NCBI GenBank assembly: GCA_965220425.1
Contig: OZ244830.1
Span: 1,674,001-1,738,000, forward strand
Reading direction: 5' to 3'
From: Azophilus sp965220425
GTDB taxonomy: Bacteria > Pseudomonadota > Gammaproteobacteria > Pseudomonadales > Azotimanducaceae
Length of the DNA: 64,000 nucleotides
Under the pieces are notes generated by a model. That model ran no database searches and was not told where the DNA came from. It was given only the letters and a program-made list of their open reading frames with translations. Both the position numbers and the translations under genes were made by a program. Each line of letters starts with the position of its first letter. The stretch's first letter is position 1. This document shows positions 41,337 through 50,387 of the stretch, in pieces.

Positions 41337-42866
41337 ATGGCCGTTATGACACCTAGCGTGAGCGAACTCGCCCGAATCGCCAAGGCGTACGGGTTTGACC
41401 TGTCGACGGCCGAGCTGGAGGCCATCAGGGAACTGGGGAAGGAGACGTTGGGCTCCTATGCCCGCATCGATAGGCTCGAAGGACCCAGGCTTCCGGTGCA
41501 ATACGCCCGTGATGCGGGCTCCGCTCCCAAGGACGAGGAAAACCAGTTCAATGCCTGGGCGTGGCGCTGTTCGATAAAAGGAGCGAGCGAGGGCAAGCTC
41601 GCCAACCGCACCATCGCGGTCAAGGACAACGTCTGTGTGGCCGGAATGCCTTTGAGCAACGGTTCTTCGGTGTTGACGGGCTTTATTCCGAACGAAGATG
41701 CAACGGTCGTCACCCGTATCCTCGATGCAGGGGGTGAGATCACCGGCAAGGCGGTGTGCGAGAACTTCTGCCTGTCCGGAGGCAGCCACACCAGTCATGG
41801 AAGGCCCGTGCTCAATCCAGCCAATCCGGCATACTGCTCCGGCGGGTCCTCCAGCGGTTCCGGTGCGTTGGTGGCCGCGGGCGCGGTAGACATGACCCTC
41901 GGAGGAGATCAGGGGGGGTCGATCCGCATCCCCGCCTGCTGGTGTGGAATTGTGGGGCTCAAACCCACCTACGGCCTCGTGCCCTACACGGGTATCTTTC
42001 CGATCGAGAATACCCTCGACCATACGGGCCCCATGACCAGGACCGTCGCCGATGCGGCGCTGCTGCTGGAGGTATTGGCCGGGCCGGATGGCCTCGACCC
42101 CCGCCAAGCCAACGTCGACCCGCCCGACAAGGACTACAGTGCGGCCCTCACGGGCGACTGCCGTAACCTGAACGTGGTGATCGTGAAGGAAGGATTCGGC
42201 TGGCCGGGGGCTTCCGAGGACGATGTGGACGAGGCGGTGCGCAAAGCGGCGCGAGTGCTGGCCAACCTTGGCGCCAACGTCCGGGAGGTCTCCATACCGA
42301 TGCACCGCGAGGGCATCCACCTCTGGAATGCGATCGCCTTGGAAGGGGCAACCGCCCAGATGGTCCGCGGGGACGCCTTGGGCTGGAACGGGAAGGGGCA
42401 CCATGTCTTGAGCATTCGCGATTTCTACGGACGGGCGCGAAGGGCAAGGGCAAACGACTATCCGACGACGGTGAAGGTCGTGACGCTGCTCGGTCAGTAC
42501 ATGAGCGACCGCTACAACGGGCACTACTACTCGAAGGCGCAGAACCTGGGCCGCTCCCTGCGGGCCGCCTACGACGCCGCGTTGTCGGAAGCGGATCTTC
42601 TCCTGATGCCCACGCTGCCGATGAAAGCCATGCCTCTACCGCCGGCCGATTGCGATCTGCCGACGTATTTCCGCACGGCCCTGGGGATGCTGCAGAACAC
42701 CTCGCCGTTCGACATCACCGGTCACCCGGCGATCACCGTGCCTTGCGGCGAGAGCGACGGTCTGCCGATCGGCCTCATGCTCATCGGGCGGCACCTCGAC
42801 GAGAAGACGGTCCTTCGCGCCGCCCACGCTTATGAGCGATCCGGGGAGGGCGGCACGGGCATGTAG
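41337..42866 (+). CDS. Amidase-signature hydrolase
   Basis: A 509-residue amidase-signature enzyme. The Ser-cisSer-Lys triad is present: Lys in TIAVKDNVCVAG (about 98-109), the Gly/Ser-rich GGSSSGSGALVAAGAVD (about 168-185) with the cis-Ser, and the nucleophile Ser in GGDQGGSIRIPACW. The N-terminal 70-residue helical extension resembles acylamidases and nitrile-pathway amidases. It should cleave an amide to acid and amine. A clean GGAGG-TTGCA-ATG start is visible. No signal peptide, so cytoplasmic. Confidence 0.93.
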   Translation: MAVMTPSVSELARIAKAYGFDLSTAELEAIRELGKETLGSYARIDRLEGPRLPVQYARDAGSAPKDEENQFNAWAWRCSIKGASEGKLANRTIAVKDNVCVAGMPLSNGSSVLTGFIPNEDATVVTRILDAGGEITGKAVCENFCLSGGSHTSHGRPVLNPANPAYCSGGSSSGSGALVAAGAVDMTLGGDQGGSIRIPACWCGIVGLKPTYGLVPYTGIFPIENTLDHTGPMTRTVADAALLLEVLAGPDGLDPRQANVDPPDKDYSAALTGDCRNLNVVIVKEGFGWPGASEDDVDEAVRKAARVLANLGANVREVSIPMHREGIHLWNAIALEGATAQMVRGDALGWNGKGHHVLSIRDFYGRARRARANDYPTTVKVVTLLGQYMSDRYNGHYYSKAQNLGRSLRAAYDAALSEADLLLMPTLPMKAMPLPPADCDLPTYFRTALGMLQNTSPFDITGHPAITVPCGESDGLPIGLMLIGRHLDEKTVLRAAHAYERSGEGGTGM

Positions 42867-42990
42867 TGTCGATTAGTCCCGTTGTTCATCCAAACGCCTA
42901 TCTTGCCGGCTACTCACCAGTGGGTTCGTACGAAGAGTTGTCTGAACACTCCATACACGGCCGGTTGCCGCCGTTCGTAGGCCACAGGTG

Positions 42991-44349
42991 ATGCATCGGC
43001 GGTCCTTCCTGGGGCGCGAAGCAATCACGGCGGCCCAGCCTGGGTTGACGGGTGACGAGTCCATATCTCCCGTGGCGGGGGAGGAGTTCGAAGAGAATAC
43101 GCCGGGTGTCTCTCCGGTTCCCAAAGGAAACGCCATCCTGACCGACGTTACGGTGATCGACGGAGCGCGGCCGGAGCCCCAGCCTGGCAGTACACTCGTC
43201 CTGAAGGACGGGCGAATTGTTCGCGTGGGAACGCGTCCGCCTACGCGCACGGAACGCCGCGACGGCCAGGTTATCGATCTGCACGGCCTCTGGCTGCTGC
43301 CGGGATTGTGCGACGCTCACAGCCACTTGCTGAACCCCCTGCATGACGAGTCTGTTGCGACGGACATCGACCGCTACATCCGAATGGGGCGCGCGGCTGT
43401 CGACGCCCTCCGGAAGGGAATCACCACCTTGCGGGTCCTCGGCTCGCCCGGCTTCGGTGACGTTGCATGGCGCAATGCCTTTACCCGCGAAGTCTTTACG
43501 GGCCCGAGACTCGTCACCGCCGGCCACATCATCGTACCGACCGCCGGGCACGGGGCCAGTTACAACTTCGGCCAGATCGCCATCGGAGACGGGCCGGACG
43601 CAGTACGGCGCGCCGTACGTGAACAGATCGAGCACGATGTAGACCTGATTAAGCTCACCATCACGGGTGGGGTGTTCGGCCGGCGATGGGACAACCTGGA
43701 TCACACGCACTTCATGGAGGACGAACTCCAGGCTGCGTTCGAGACGGCCCGAGAGCGTGGTTACGACGTCGCGGTTCATGCCGGAAACCCGGAGGCGGTC
43801 AAGAGTGCCGTGCGCAACGGCGCACACACGGTCGAACATGGCTACGAGCTGGATGAAGAAGCGATCGACCTCATGCACGAGAAGAGGACGATCCTGGTGC
43901 CCACTCTGTGTGTGACCCATCTGACGCCGATGGGCGCCGAGAGCGAATACGAACGGGAGTTCGTCCAGCGGTATTCGATGCCCAGCGAACTCTTCCGGCG
44001 GGCGGACGAGCGGCGCCCCAAGCATGTCGCTGCGTTTCAAGCGGCGCTGGATGCGGGCCTATCCATCGCCAGCGGGGCGGATCACCGGCCCATGGCGGCA
44101 AGTGCGTTTCTGGAGATCGAGCTCCTGGTTCGCAATGGCATGACGCCCATGCAGGCGATTGCCGCAGCCACTTGCGTTGCGGCGGAGGCTTGCGGGTTGG
44201 GCGCGGAGATCGGAACGGTGGAGGCGGGAAAGCGCGCCGATCTGCTGGTTATCGCGGATGACCCCCTGGAATCCATTCACAACCTCAGGCGCACCGCCGT
44301 AGTCTTCAAAGCGGGTGAGATCGTCGTGGACCGGCGCAGGGAGGCATAA
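42991..44349 (+). CDS. Amidohydrolase-family enzyme, first paralogue
   Basis: The 452-residue protein is a metal-dependent amidohydrolase with LCDAHSHLLNPL (metal His pair), IKLTITGGVFG (candidate carboxylated Lys), AVHAGNPEAV, HTVEHGY and IASGADHRP (Asp). It ends with EAGKRADLLVIADDPLESI. It is clearly a duplicate of the next gene: the motif spacing and many blocks are identical. Its start, MHRRSFLGREAIT, keeps a twin-arginine but the hydrophobic stretch of a Tat signal is gone, so it may now stay in the cytoplasm. GTG 42988 is an alternative start. Confidence 0.88.
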   Translation: MHRRSFLGREAITAAQPGLTGDESISPVAGEEFEENTPGVSPVPKGNAILTDVTVIDGARPEPQPGSTLVLKDGRIVRVGTRPPTRTERRDGQVIDLHGLWLLPGLCDAHSHLLNPLHDESVATDIDRYIRMGRAAVDALRKGITTLRVLGSPGFGDVAWRNAFTREVFTGPRLVTAGHIIVPTAGHGASYNFGQIAIGDGPDAVRRAVREQIEHDVDLIKLTITGGVFGRRWDNLDHTHFMEDELQAAFETARERGYDVAVHAGNPEAVKSAVRNGAHTVEHGYELDEEAIDLMHEKRTILVPTLCVTHLTPMGAESEYEREFVQRYSMPSELFRRADERRPKHVAAFQAALDAGLSIASGADHRPMAASAFLEIELLVRNGMTPMQAIAAATCVAAEACGLGAEIGTVEAGKRADLLVIADDPLESIHNLRRTAVVFKAGEIVVDRRREA

Positions 44350-44422
44350 CCGTGCGACCCGCGAACTGCTCCGGAACGCGAGGGCTGGCCGCGTCGTGCG
44401 GCCCTTATGCGGTGTGCTCCAG

Positions 44423-45826
44423 ATGAACCGGAGAACATTCCTGGAAGCCGGGGGCGCGGCGGCGATGCTGCATGGCCTGGCAGGCCGTTCGGTCGCGGCT
44501 CCCGTGCACATCGCCACGCCCAATCTAGAAAAGACGCGCCGCGTCGGTGCGACCATTCTGACCAACGCCACCCTGATCGATGGGATCCAGCCCGAACCAC
44601 AGCGCCGCAGGACAGTGATCCTGGAGGAAGGGCGTATCGTGCGGGTCGACCAGAACCCACCGGTCGTCACCGAGCGGCGCGACGGCCGCGTCATCGACCT
44701 GGAGGGATTGTGGCTGCTGCCCGGCCTCTGTGACGCTCACAGTCATCTGATCAATCCCCTGCACGCCCCGGGCGAGACGCGGATCGACAGCTACATTCGA
44801 ATGGGCGGGGCGGCGATCGATGCGCTGCAGGTGGGAGTGACCAGTCTCCGGGTCCTGGGAGCCCCGGACTTCAGTGACGTAGCCTGGCGCAACGCCTTTG
44901 CTCGCGGCCTGTTCCAGGGGCCGCGAATCGTCGCCGGGGGCCACACTGTCGTGCCCACGGCCGGACACGGTGCGAGCTATGACTACGGTCAAATCGTGGT
45001 CGCTGACGGGCCCGTGGCCGTGCGGCGCGCCGTTCGCGAGCAACTCCAGAACGATGTCGATCAGATAAAGCTTACGATCAGCGGGGGCGTCTTCGGGCAT
45101 CGCTGGGACGACCCGGACTACACTCACTATTCGCAGGAAGAGATTGAGGCGGCTCTCAACACAGCCGGGCGGCGTGGCTACAAGGTCGCGGTTCACGCCG
45201 GCAACCCCGAAGCGGTCAAGCGGTCGGTGCGCGCCGGGGCGCATACCATAGAGCACGGCTACAATCTGGACGATGAGTGCATCCAATTGATGCGCAGGAA
45301 ACGAACCGTTTTCGTGCCGACCCTGTGTGTGACGTCGCTAACGCCGAACGCTGCTCGTAGCCAATACGAAAAGGAGTTCGTGCGGCGCTGGCCCATGCCG
45401 GATCATCTGTTCGAGCGGGCGGACAACCGCCGCCCGGCGCATCTGGCCGCTTTCCGGGCAGCGCTCGAGGGGGGCGTGCGCATCGCCAGCGGACCGGACC
45501 ACTCGCCTCCGGCCGAGACGGCGTTCCTCGAGATCGAAGTGCTGGTGCGCGCCGGCATGACGCCCATGCAAGCAATCATTGCCGCTACGCGTGTCGCGGC
45601 GGAAGCGTCCGGGCTGGAGTCGCAAATCGGAACCGTTACGCCGGGCAAGCTCGGAGACCTGCTGGTCGTGGCCGGCGATCCGCTCGAATCGATCTCCAAT
45701 CTGCGGCGGACGGCCATGGTGATCAAGCAAGGCGAAATCGTGTTGGATCGCCGGCGGGAGCTCCAGCCGGCGCGCATTTCGAACCGGCCCGATGTCCGCG
45801 CAGTCGTTCATGGCGGGAAATCGTGA
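44423..45826 (+). CDS. Amidohydrolase-family enzyme, second paralogue, Tat-exported
   Basis: The 467-residue protein begins with a good Tat signal (NRRTFLEAGGAAAMLHG, cleaved near SVAA). Its motifs mirror the first paralogue: LCDAHSHLINPL, IKLTISGGVFG, AVHAGNPEAVKRS, HTIEHGY and IASGPDHSPP. I used ATG 44423 because it starts the Tat signal; the open frame upstream has no such sense. It probably acts in the periplasm on the same or a related N-acyl compound. The C-terminal 20-residue tail (RISNRPDVRAVVHGG) is absent from the first copy. Confidence 0.9.
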   Translation: MNRRTFLEAGGAAAMLHGLAGRSVAAPVHIATPNLEKTRRVGATILTNATLIDGIQPEPQRRRTVILEEGRIVRVDQNPPVVTERRDGRVIDLEGLWLLPGLCDAHSHLINPLHAPGETRIDSYIRMGGAAIDALQVGVTSLRVLGAPDFSDVAWRNAFARGLFQGPRIVAGGHTVVPTAGHGASYDYGQIVVADGPVAVRRAVREQLQNDVDQIKLTISGGVFGHRWDDPDYTHYSQEEIEAALNTAGRRGYKVAVHAGNPEAVKRSVRAGAHTIEHGYNLDDECIQLMRRKRTVFVPTLCVTSLTPNAARSQYEKEFVRRWPMPDHLFERADNRRPAHLAAFRAALEGGVRIASGPDHSPPAETAFLEIEVLVRAGMTPMQAIIAATRVAAEASGLESQIGTVTPGKLGDLLVVAGDPLESISNLRRTAMVIKQGEIVLDRRRELQPARISNRPDVRAVVHGGKS

Positions 45827-46004
45827 CCGCGATGGACAGGAAACCAGCCTACCAGCGCCTGGGTAAAAGGCTGTATTCGTCGCGGCTTTTCGGATAAAAG
45901 GTCAACAATATCAAATATATATATGCTTACCGCCGTTCGGGAGCGATCACCTGAATGTAGCGCCCACAACACCGGGAAATCGGCGCTTTTTTTTCGGATG
46001 GTGG

Positions 46005-47225
46005 ATGGTTCTCGTCAGCGGAATCGGTCTGGTCTTCGGCTACATTCCAACGGTCAGCTTCACGTTCGGCGTCTTTATGCCGTTCCTGACCGAGGCCTTC
46101 GGATGGACGCGCGGCCAGGTTTCCATGGGTTTCTCCATGTCGTTGATTCCGATGGTCTTCGCCATGCCCCTGATCGGCCGGCTGGTGGACCGGTTCGGAG
46201 CCAAACGGGTTATCCTGCCGGCGGCCCTCGTGTTCGGCCTGCTCGTGGCTTCCCTTTCCATGCTGACAGAGCACATCTGGCACTTCTATGGCATCTTCAT
46301 CCTCATGGGACTCGTGGGCGCCGGGACCGCGCCGCTCGCTTATTCCAGCGTCATCGCACACTGGTTCGATCGGAAGCGGGGTATCGCCCTGGGAGTGACG
46401 ATGGTGGGCCTGGGGCTCGGCTCGTCGGTCATGCCGAGCGTGGCCCATGTTCTGATCGATACCCTGGGCTGGCGCCAGGCTTACCTGCTTCTGGGCGTTG
46501 CCGTCATCATGGTCACGGTTCCCGTGGTCGGCCTGTTCTTGCGCGAGAGGCCGGAAATGCTCGGGTTGAGGCCGGACGGGGAACCCCGGCCACACGCCGG
46601 TAGCGTGCAGGGCATGAGCATCCGGGAGGTCTCCCGCACCGGGACCTTCTGGCTGATGTGTATCGTATTCTTCCTCATGGGAATGACGGTGATCGGATGC
46701 CTGATCCACCTGGCGCCGATGCTGATGGACCACGGAGCGTCTGCCCGGACGGCTGCCTTGGCGACGTCCACTGTCGGTGTGTCGCTCGTCTTCGGCCGCG
46801 TTGTTGCCGGCTATCTACTCGATCGTTTCTTCGCCGTGCGGGTCGCAGTGGTCTTCTTGCTGGGGGTGGGCTTCAGCATTCTGTTGTTGTGGAGCGGCGT
46901 CAGCAACTGGCTGGTGTTCCTGGCCGCCTTCATGGTGGGCATGGGGCTGGGGGCCGAATCCGACATCATCCCGTTTCTGGTGAGCCGGTACTTCGGCCTC
47001 AAATCGTTCACCGAAATTTACGGTTACACGAATGCATCCTTTACCCTCGGTGGCGTCGTCGGGCCCTGGTTGATGGGAGCCGGATTCGATCAGTTTGGTT
47101 CCTATCGCTTCGTGCTTGCCGGCTTCGGGGTTGCGACCCTGGTTTCATTGGCACTCATCACCCAACTGAGTCCGTACCGCTACGGGGCTCCCGGAGCCCT
47201 TTCAAACCAGCCCGAACCATCCTGA
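46005..47225 (+). CDS. Major facilitator superfamily transporter (monocarboxylate/OFA-like)
   Basis: A 406-residue membrane protein with about twelve helices. The signature loop between helices 2 and 3 is GRLVDRFGAKRVIL; the OFA/MCT-like helix 1 (TVSFTFGVFMPFLTEAFGWTR) suggests a carboxylate substrate. The frame reads upstream without a start as RRFFFGWWMVLVSG, which looks like the natural MFS opening, so ATG 46005 may miss some residues or a rare CTG at 45951 may be used. It lies between the amidohydrolases and the opine-dehydrogenase-like gene. Confidence 0.88.
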   Translation: MVLVSGIGLVFGYIPTVSFTFGVFMPFLTEAFGWTRGQVSMGFSMSLIPMVFAMPLIGRLVDRFGAKRVILPAALVFGLLVASLSMLTEHIWHFYGIFILMGLVGAGTAPLAYSSVIAHWFDRKRGIALGVTMVGLGLGSSVMPSVAHVLIDTLGWRQAYLLLGVAVIMVTVPVVGLFLRERPEMLGLRPDGEPRPHAGSVQGMSIREVSRTGTFWLMCIVFFLMGMTVIGCLIHLAPMLMDHGASARTAALATSTVGVSLVFGRVVAGYLLDRFFAVRVAVVFLLGVGFSILLLWSGVSNWLVFLAAFMVGMGLGAESDIIPFLVSRYFGLKSFTEIYGYTNASFTLGGVVGPWLMGAGFDQFGSYRFVLAGFGVATLVSLALITQLSPYRYGAPGALSNQPEPS

Positions 47226-47263
47226 AGAGTTATCCCTATATCCTTGCGCGGAGAACAATCGAC

Positions 47264-48409
47264 ATGAATGAGAACATCAAGGTTGCGGTTCTGGGAGGCG
47301 GGCAGGGCGCGCACGCGATCACCGCCGACCTCACGTTGCGTGGCTGCTCGGTGAATATGTGCGAGCTCCCCGCCTTCGCGAAGAGCATCGAGCCTCTTCG
47401 CGAGAGCGGCACGATTGAAATCAGCGGCCAGATACAAGGCTTGGCAAAGCCAAACCTGATTACGACCGATCCGCGCAAGGCGCTGGAAGACGTGACGGTC
47501 GTATTCCTGGCGGTGCCATCGTACGCACAGCGTCCGTTCGTCGAGTTGATCAAACCACATCTGCGGGACGGCATGACCCTGGTTCTGGTCCCGGGGAACT
47601 TCGGCTCTCTGGCCGCTGCCCGCGCGCTGGGAACGCGGGTGCTGGAAGGCAAGATCCTGCTGGCGGAGACCTCATCGCTTCCCTACTTCGCGAGGTTGCT
47701 GGCTCCCGGCGAGGTGAACATCACGTTCAGGACGCCGGTCATGCTGGCGGCCTTTCCGGGCAAGTTCACGCAGCGCGTAGTCGACCGGGTCAAGCCGCTT
47801 TACGAAACGACGGCAGCGCTCCGCGATATCCTGGAAGCCAGCCTCTGCAACTTCAATATGCTGGGTCATCCAGCCGGGACGTTGTTAAACAGCGGAGCCA
47901 TCGAATTCGCCGAAATGAACGGCAGGGAATATTTCATGTATGCCGAGGGATGCTCACCTGCCGTGGCACGAGCCATCGGCGCCGTCGATGAAGAGCGCTG
48001 CCGGGTGGCCAAGGAATTCGGATACCAACTGACCCCCCTGGTGGAGATTCTGTACAGCCTGGGGTTTTCCGACGAGCCGAGCATCTTCAAGGGGCTGCAA
48101 AGTCCGATCCTGACGCCGGGAGCGGGGCCGAGCGGCCTGAAGCACCGTTATCTCACGGAAGACATTCCGTACCTGTTCGTTCCGCTGGGCGAATTGGCGC
48201 GGCTCGCGAACGTGGATATTCCGGTCGTCGACGCGCTGACCACGATCGCTTGCGTGCTCAACGAAACAGACTACCGCAGGGAAGGACTGACACTGAAGGC
48301 GCTCGGTTTGGATGACTTGACCATTCCTCGGATGCGGCAGTTCCTGGCTGAGGGCGTTCGCCCGGAAAGCGGGCGGAAGGTGGACGCCGCGGAAAACCGA
48401 GCCCGCTAG
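47264..48409 (+). CDS. Opine/octopine dehydrogenase-family oxidoreductase
   Basis: The 381-residue protein has an N-terminal NAD(P) motif VAVLGGGQGAHAITADL (7-23) and the C-terminal octopine/nopaline dehydrogenase domain, with NFNMLGHPAGTLLNSGAIE (catalytic His of the GHPA motif), MYAEGCSPAVARAI and GAGPSGLKHRYLTEDIP. Opine dehydrogenases interconvert an amino acid plus 2-oxo acid with an N-carboxyalkyl amino acid. In a block of amide hydrolases and a carboxylate transporter it could oxidise the released amino compound. Last gene of the block; a repeat element starts at its stop codon. Confidence 0.88.
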   Translation: MNENIKVAVLGGGQGAHAITADLTLRGCSVNMCELPAFAKSIEPLRESGTIEISGQIQGLAKPNLITTDPRKALEDVTVVFLAVPSYAQRPFVELIKPHLRDGMTLVLVPGNFGSLAAARALGTRVLEGKILLAETSSLPYFARLLAPGEVNITFRTPVMLAAFPGKFTQRVVDRVKPLYETTAALRDILEASLCNFNMLGHPAGTLLNSGAIEFAEMNGREYFMYAEGCSPAVARAIGAVDEERCRVAKEFGYQLTPLVEILYSLGFSDEPSIFKGLQSPILTPGAGPSGLKHRYLTEDIPYLFVPLGELARLANVDIPVVDALTTIACVLNETDYRREGLTLKALGLDDLTIPRMRQFLAEGVRPESGRKVDAAENRAR

Positions 48410-48879
48410 CCCGCATATCTCACCAAGGGCCGCGATGATCGCGCAGGATTTTCTGGTCCACATGCGAGAGGCAAGCCCCTCGCGCTCCCCGGCCGAGGGC
48501 TCCGTGCGCGTGCTCGCGAGCTTAACCCGCATCCGTCACCAACTTCCTGCTGCGGACGCCGATGCATCGCGTAAGCGCGGTCGTGCTCCCTACGGCCGGT
48601 TTGACATACTGTCGAGTATGCCTGCACCGCCCTCCGGTCCGCGCGGCCACGCAAGACGGCGCCTCGACGCCCTCGCGACGAAAGTTGGTGACGGATGCAG
48701 GTTAAAGCATAGCCCCGCCTATGGTGGAGCGAGCACGTGCGCGCACGCGGGCAAAAGACCAGCGAGGGCGCGGCCAGCGCAGTCTGTGCCGGGCAGAACC
48801 TCCAAAAAGCGAAGGTACCTGATTGAAACGCAATGACATTCAGTGGCTCAACAAGCGACTTGGTGAGATATGCGGGCTA
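48407..48879 (-). repeat. MITE-like non-coding element, copy C, interrupted by a nested element
   Basis: Ends are perfect 20-bp inverted repeats, TAGCCCGCATATCTCACCAA (48407-48426) and its reverse complement (48860-48879), with outer TA as in copy B. Its sequence is that of copy B inverted. The middle is interrupted by the short element at 48526-48701. The left end overlaps the opine-dehydrogenase stop codon. No gene lies between 48410 and trxB. Confidence 0.85.
48526..48701. repeat. Short repeat element nested inside copy C (176 bp)
   Basis: Ends are CCCGCATCCGTCACCAACTT (48526-48545) and AAGTTGGTGACGGATGCAGG (48682-48701), 19 of 20 pairing. It is flanked on both sides by TTAA (48522-48525 is TTAA; 48702-48705 is TTAA or the overlapping TA). 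Copy B, without the insert, reads GAGCTTCAAGCATAG at this point, so the empty site would have been GAGCTTAAAGCATAG. Confidence 0.75.
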
Positions 48880-48935
48880 AGCCGGTTCAAGCGGGAGTGT
48901 GCAACGGCGCCTTCGAAGCCGGCGTTCCCGCGGTC

Positions 48936-49889
48936 TCAACCGCCGGACAACTCCGCCAGGTACTTCTCCGCATCCAGCGCCGCCATGCAACCGAATCCCG
49001 CCGAGGTGACCGCCTGACGGTACACGTGGTCGGCCACATCGCCGGCGGCGAATACGCCCGGTACGCTGGTCGAGGTGGCGTTGCCGTCCGTGCCGCTCGC
49101 AACCCGGATATAGCCGTCCGCCATGTCCAGTTGGCCTTCGAAAAGACCCGTATTCGGCGTGTGGCCGATAGCGATGAATACCCCCGCCAGGTCGATCGAC
49201 CGTTCTTCGGCGCCGCCGGTGGAGGCGATGCGCATGCCCGTTACGCCGGAATCGTCGCCGAGAACTTCACTCAGCGTATGGTTCCAGATGGGCTGGATGT
49301 TCGCTTTGGCGAACAGGCGGTGCTGCAGGATTTTCTCGGCCCGCATCTCGTCGCGGCGGTGCACGAGGTGAACCGTCTCGGCGATGTTGGAGAGGTAGAG
49401 CGCTTCCTCCGCGGCCGTGTTGCCGCCACCGATGACCGCCACTTCCCGCCCCCGGAAAAAGAACCCGTCGCAGGTCGCACAGGCGCTCACCCCGCGTCCG
49501 AGGTAACGCTCCTCCGAAGGCAATCCGAGGTATTTCGCCGAGGCGCCGGTGGCAACGATCAGGGCGTCGCAGGTGTAGCTGTCGTTGTCGCCTTCCAGCC
49601 GCAAGGGGCGCTTGCCGAGATCGGCGGTGTGAATGTGGTCGTTGACGATGACGGTGTCGAATCGTTCGACGTGTTCGGCCATCTGCATCATCAGTTCCGG
49701 ACCCTGCAGATCGGCTTGCCCGCCGGGCCAGTTCTCGACATCGGTGGTTGTCGTGAGCTGGCCGCCGACCTCGACGCCCGTGATCAGCACGGGTTGCAGG
49801 TTGGCCCGGGCCGCGTACAGCACGGCGGTGTATCCGGCGGGACCGGAGCCCAGAACGATGAGTTGGTGATGGCGTGCCACGACGACCAC
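48936..49889 (-). CDS. trxB: Thioredoxin-disulfide reductase
   Basis: The 317-residue flavoprotein transfers electrons from NADPH to thioredoxin. Motifs in order are FAD GSGPAGYTAVLYAARA (about 14-29), redox CATC (about 138-141) in SACATCDGFFF, the NADPH GGGNTAAEEALYL motif and the C-terminal FAD contact GVFAAGDVADHVYRQAVTSA (short parts: AAGDV, YRQA). Length and layout are standard low-molecular-weight TrxR. It stands alone between two repeat elements. Confidence 0.96.
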   Translation of the reverse strand: MVVVARHHQLIVLGSGPAGYTAVLYAARANLQPVLITGVEVGGQLTTTTDVENWPGGQADLQGPELMMQMAEHVERFDTVIVNDHIHTADLGKRPLRLEGDNDSYTCDALIVATGASAKYLGLPSEERYLGRGVSACATCDGFFFRGREVAVIGGGNTAAEEALYLSNIAETVHLVHRRDEMRAEKILQHRLFAKANIQPIWNHTLSEVLGDDSGVTGMRIASTGGAEERSIDLAGVFIAIGHTPNTGLFEGQLDMADGYIRVASGTDGNATSTSVPGVFAAGDVADHVYRQAVTSAGFGCMAALDAEKYLAELSGG

Positions 49890-49950
49890 TTTTGAAAATC
49901 GGCGCTAATTTAACTCGGGCGTCTCGCCGGTTGTCCAGCGGCGCCTGCCT

Positions 49951-50088
49951 CCCGCGTGCCGGCAAAAGACCAGCGAGGGCGCGGCCAGCGCGGTTTGTAA
50001 TGCTACAGAAAGCCGAAAAGTGCAATAAAGGTGAGTGAAATCAAAAGACAATCTTCAACTCGACAAGCGGCTTGGTGCAATACGCGGG
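49951..50088 (-). repeat. Truncated MITE-like element, copy D (138 bp)
   Basis: The right end, TTGGTGCAATACGCGGG (50072-50088), and the next 100 bases match the left third of copy A in inverted orientation. At the other end the sequence jumps to the CCCGCG...GGCAAAAG interior. It is an internally deleted copy just upstream of the 78-residue protein gene. Confidence 0.7.
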
Positions 50089-50128
50089 TTAATGGCGGTG
50101 CCCACGGGTACCTGATAACGTTGCAGGC

Positions 50129-50365
50129 ATGGCAGAACTCATGGAAGCGGTTCGGCTGCTGGAGCAAGGCGATTGGGCAGCGGCTCACGTCATCGCCCAG
50201 GCGAGTTCGTCGGCGAACGGCAGGTGGGCACACGGCATCGTGCACCTGGTGGAAGGCGATATCCCGAACGCCAGGTACTGGTACCGGCGCGCGGGCCGGC
50301 AACTGCCGCCGGGTGTGCAGGTCGCGGCAGAAATCGAAGCACTCAAGGGCGCGCTCACCGCCTGA
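50129..50365 (+). CDS. Small conserved protein, TPR/SEL1-like
   Basis: A 78-residue protein, MAELMEAVRLLEQGDWAAAH followed by IVHLVEGDIPNARYWYRRAG. The helix pattern with WAAAH and GD...NARYWYRRAGR looks like one degenerate tetratricopeptide pair. Similar short proteins occur widely in proteobacteria, but no function is known to me. It converges on selO with a 22-base gap. Confidence 0.7.
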   Translation: MAELMEAVRLLEQGDWAAAHVIAQASSSANGRWAHGIVHLVEGDIPNARYWYRRAGRQLPPGVQVAAEIEALKGALTA

Positions 50366-50387
50366 GCGGCATCTTGCCTGAAGCGGT

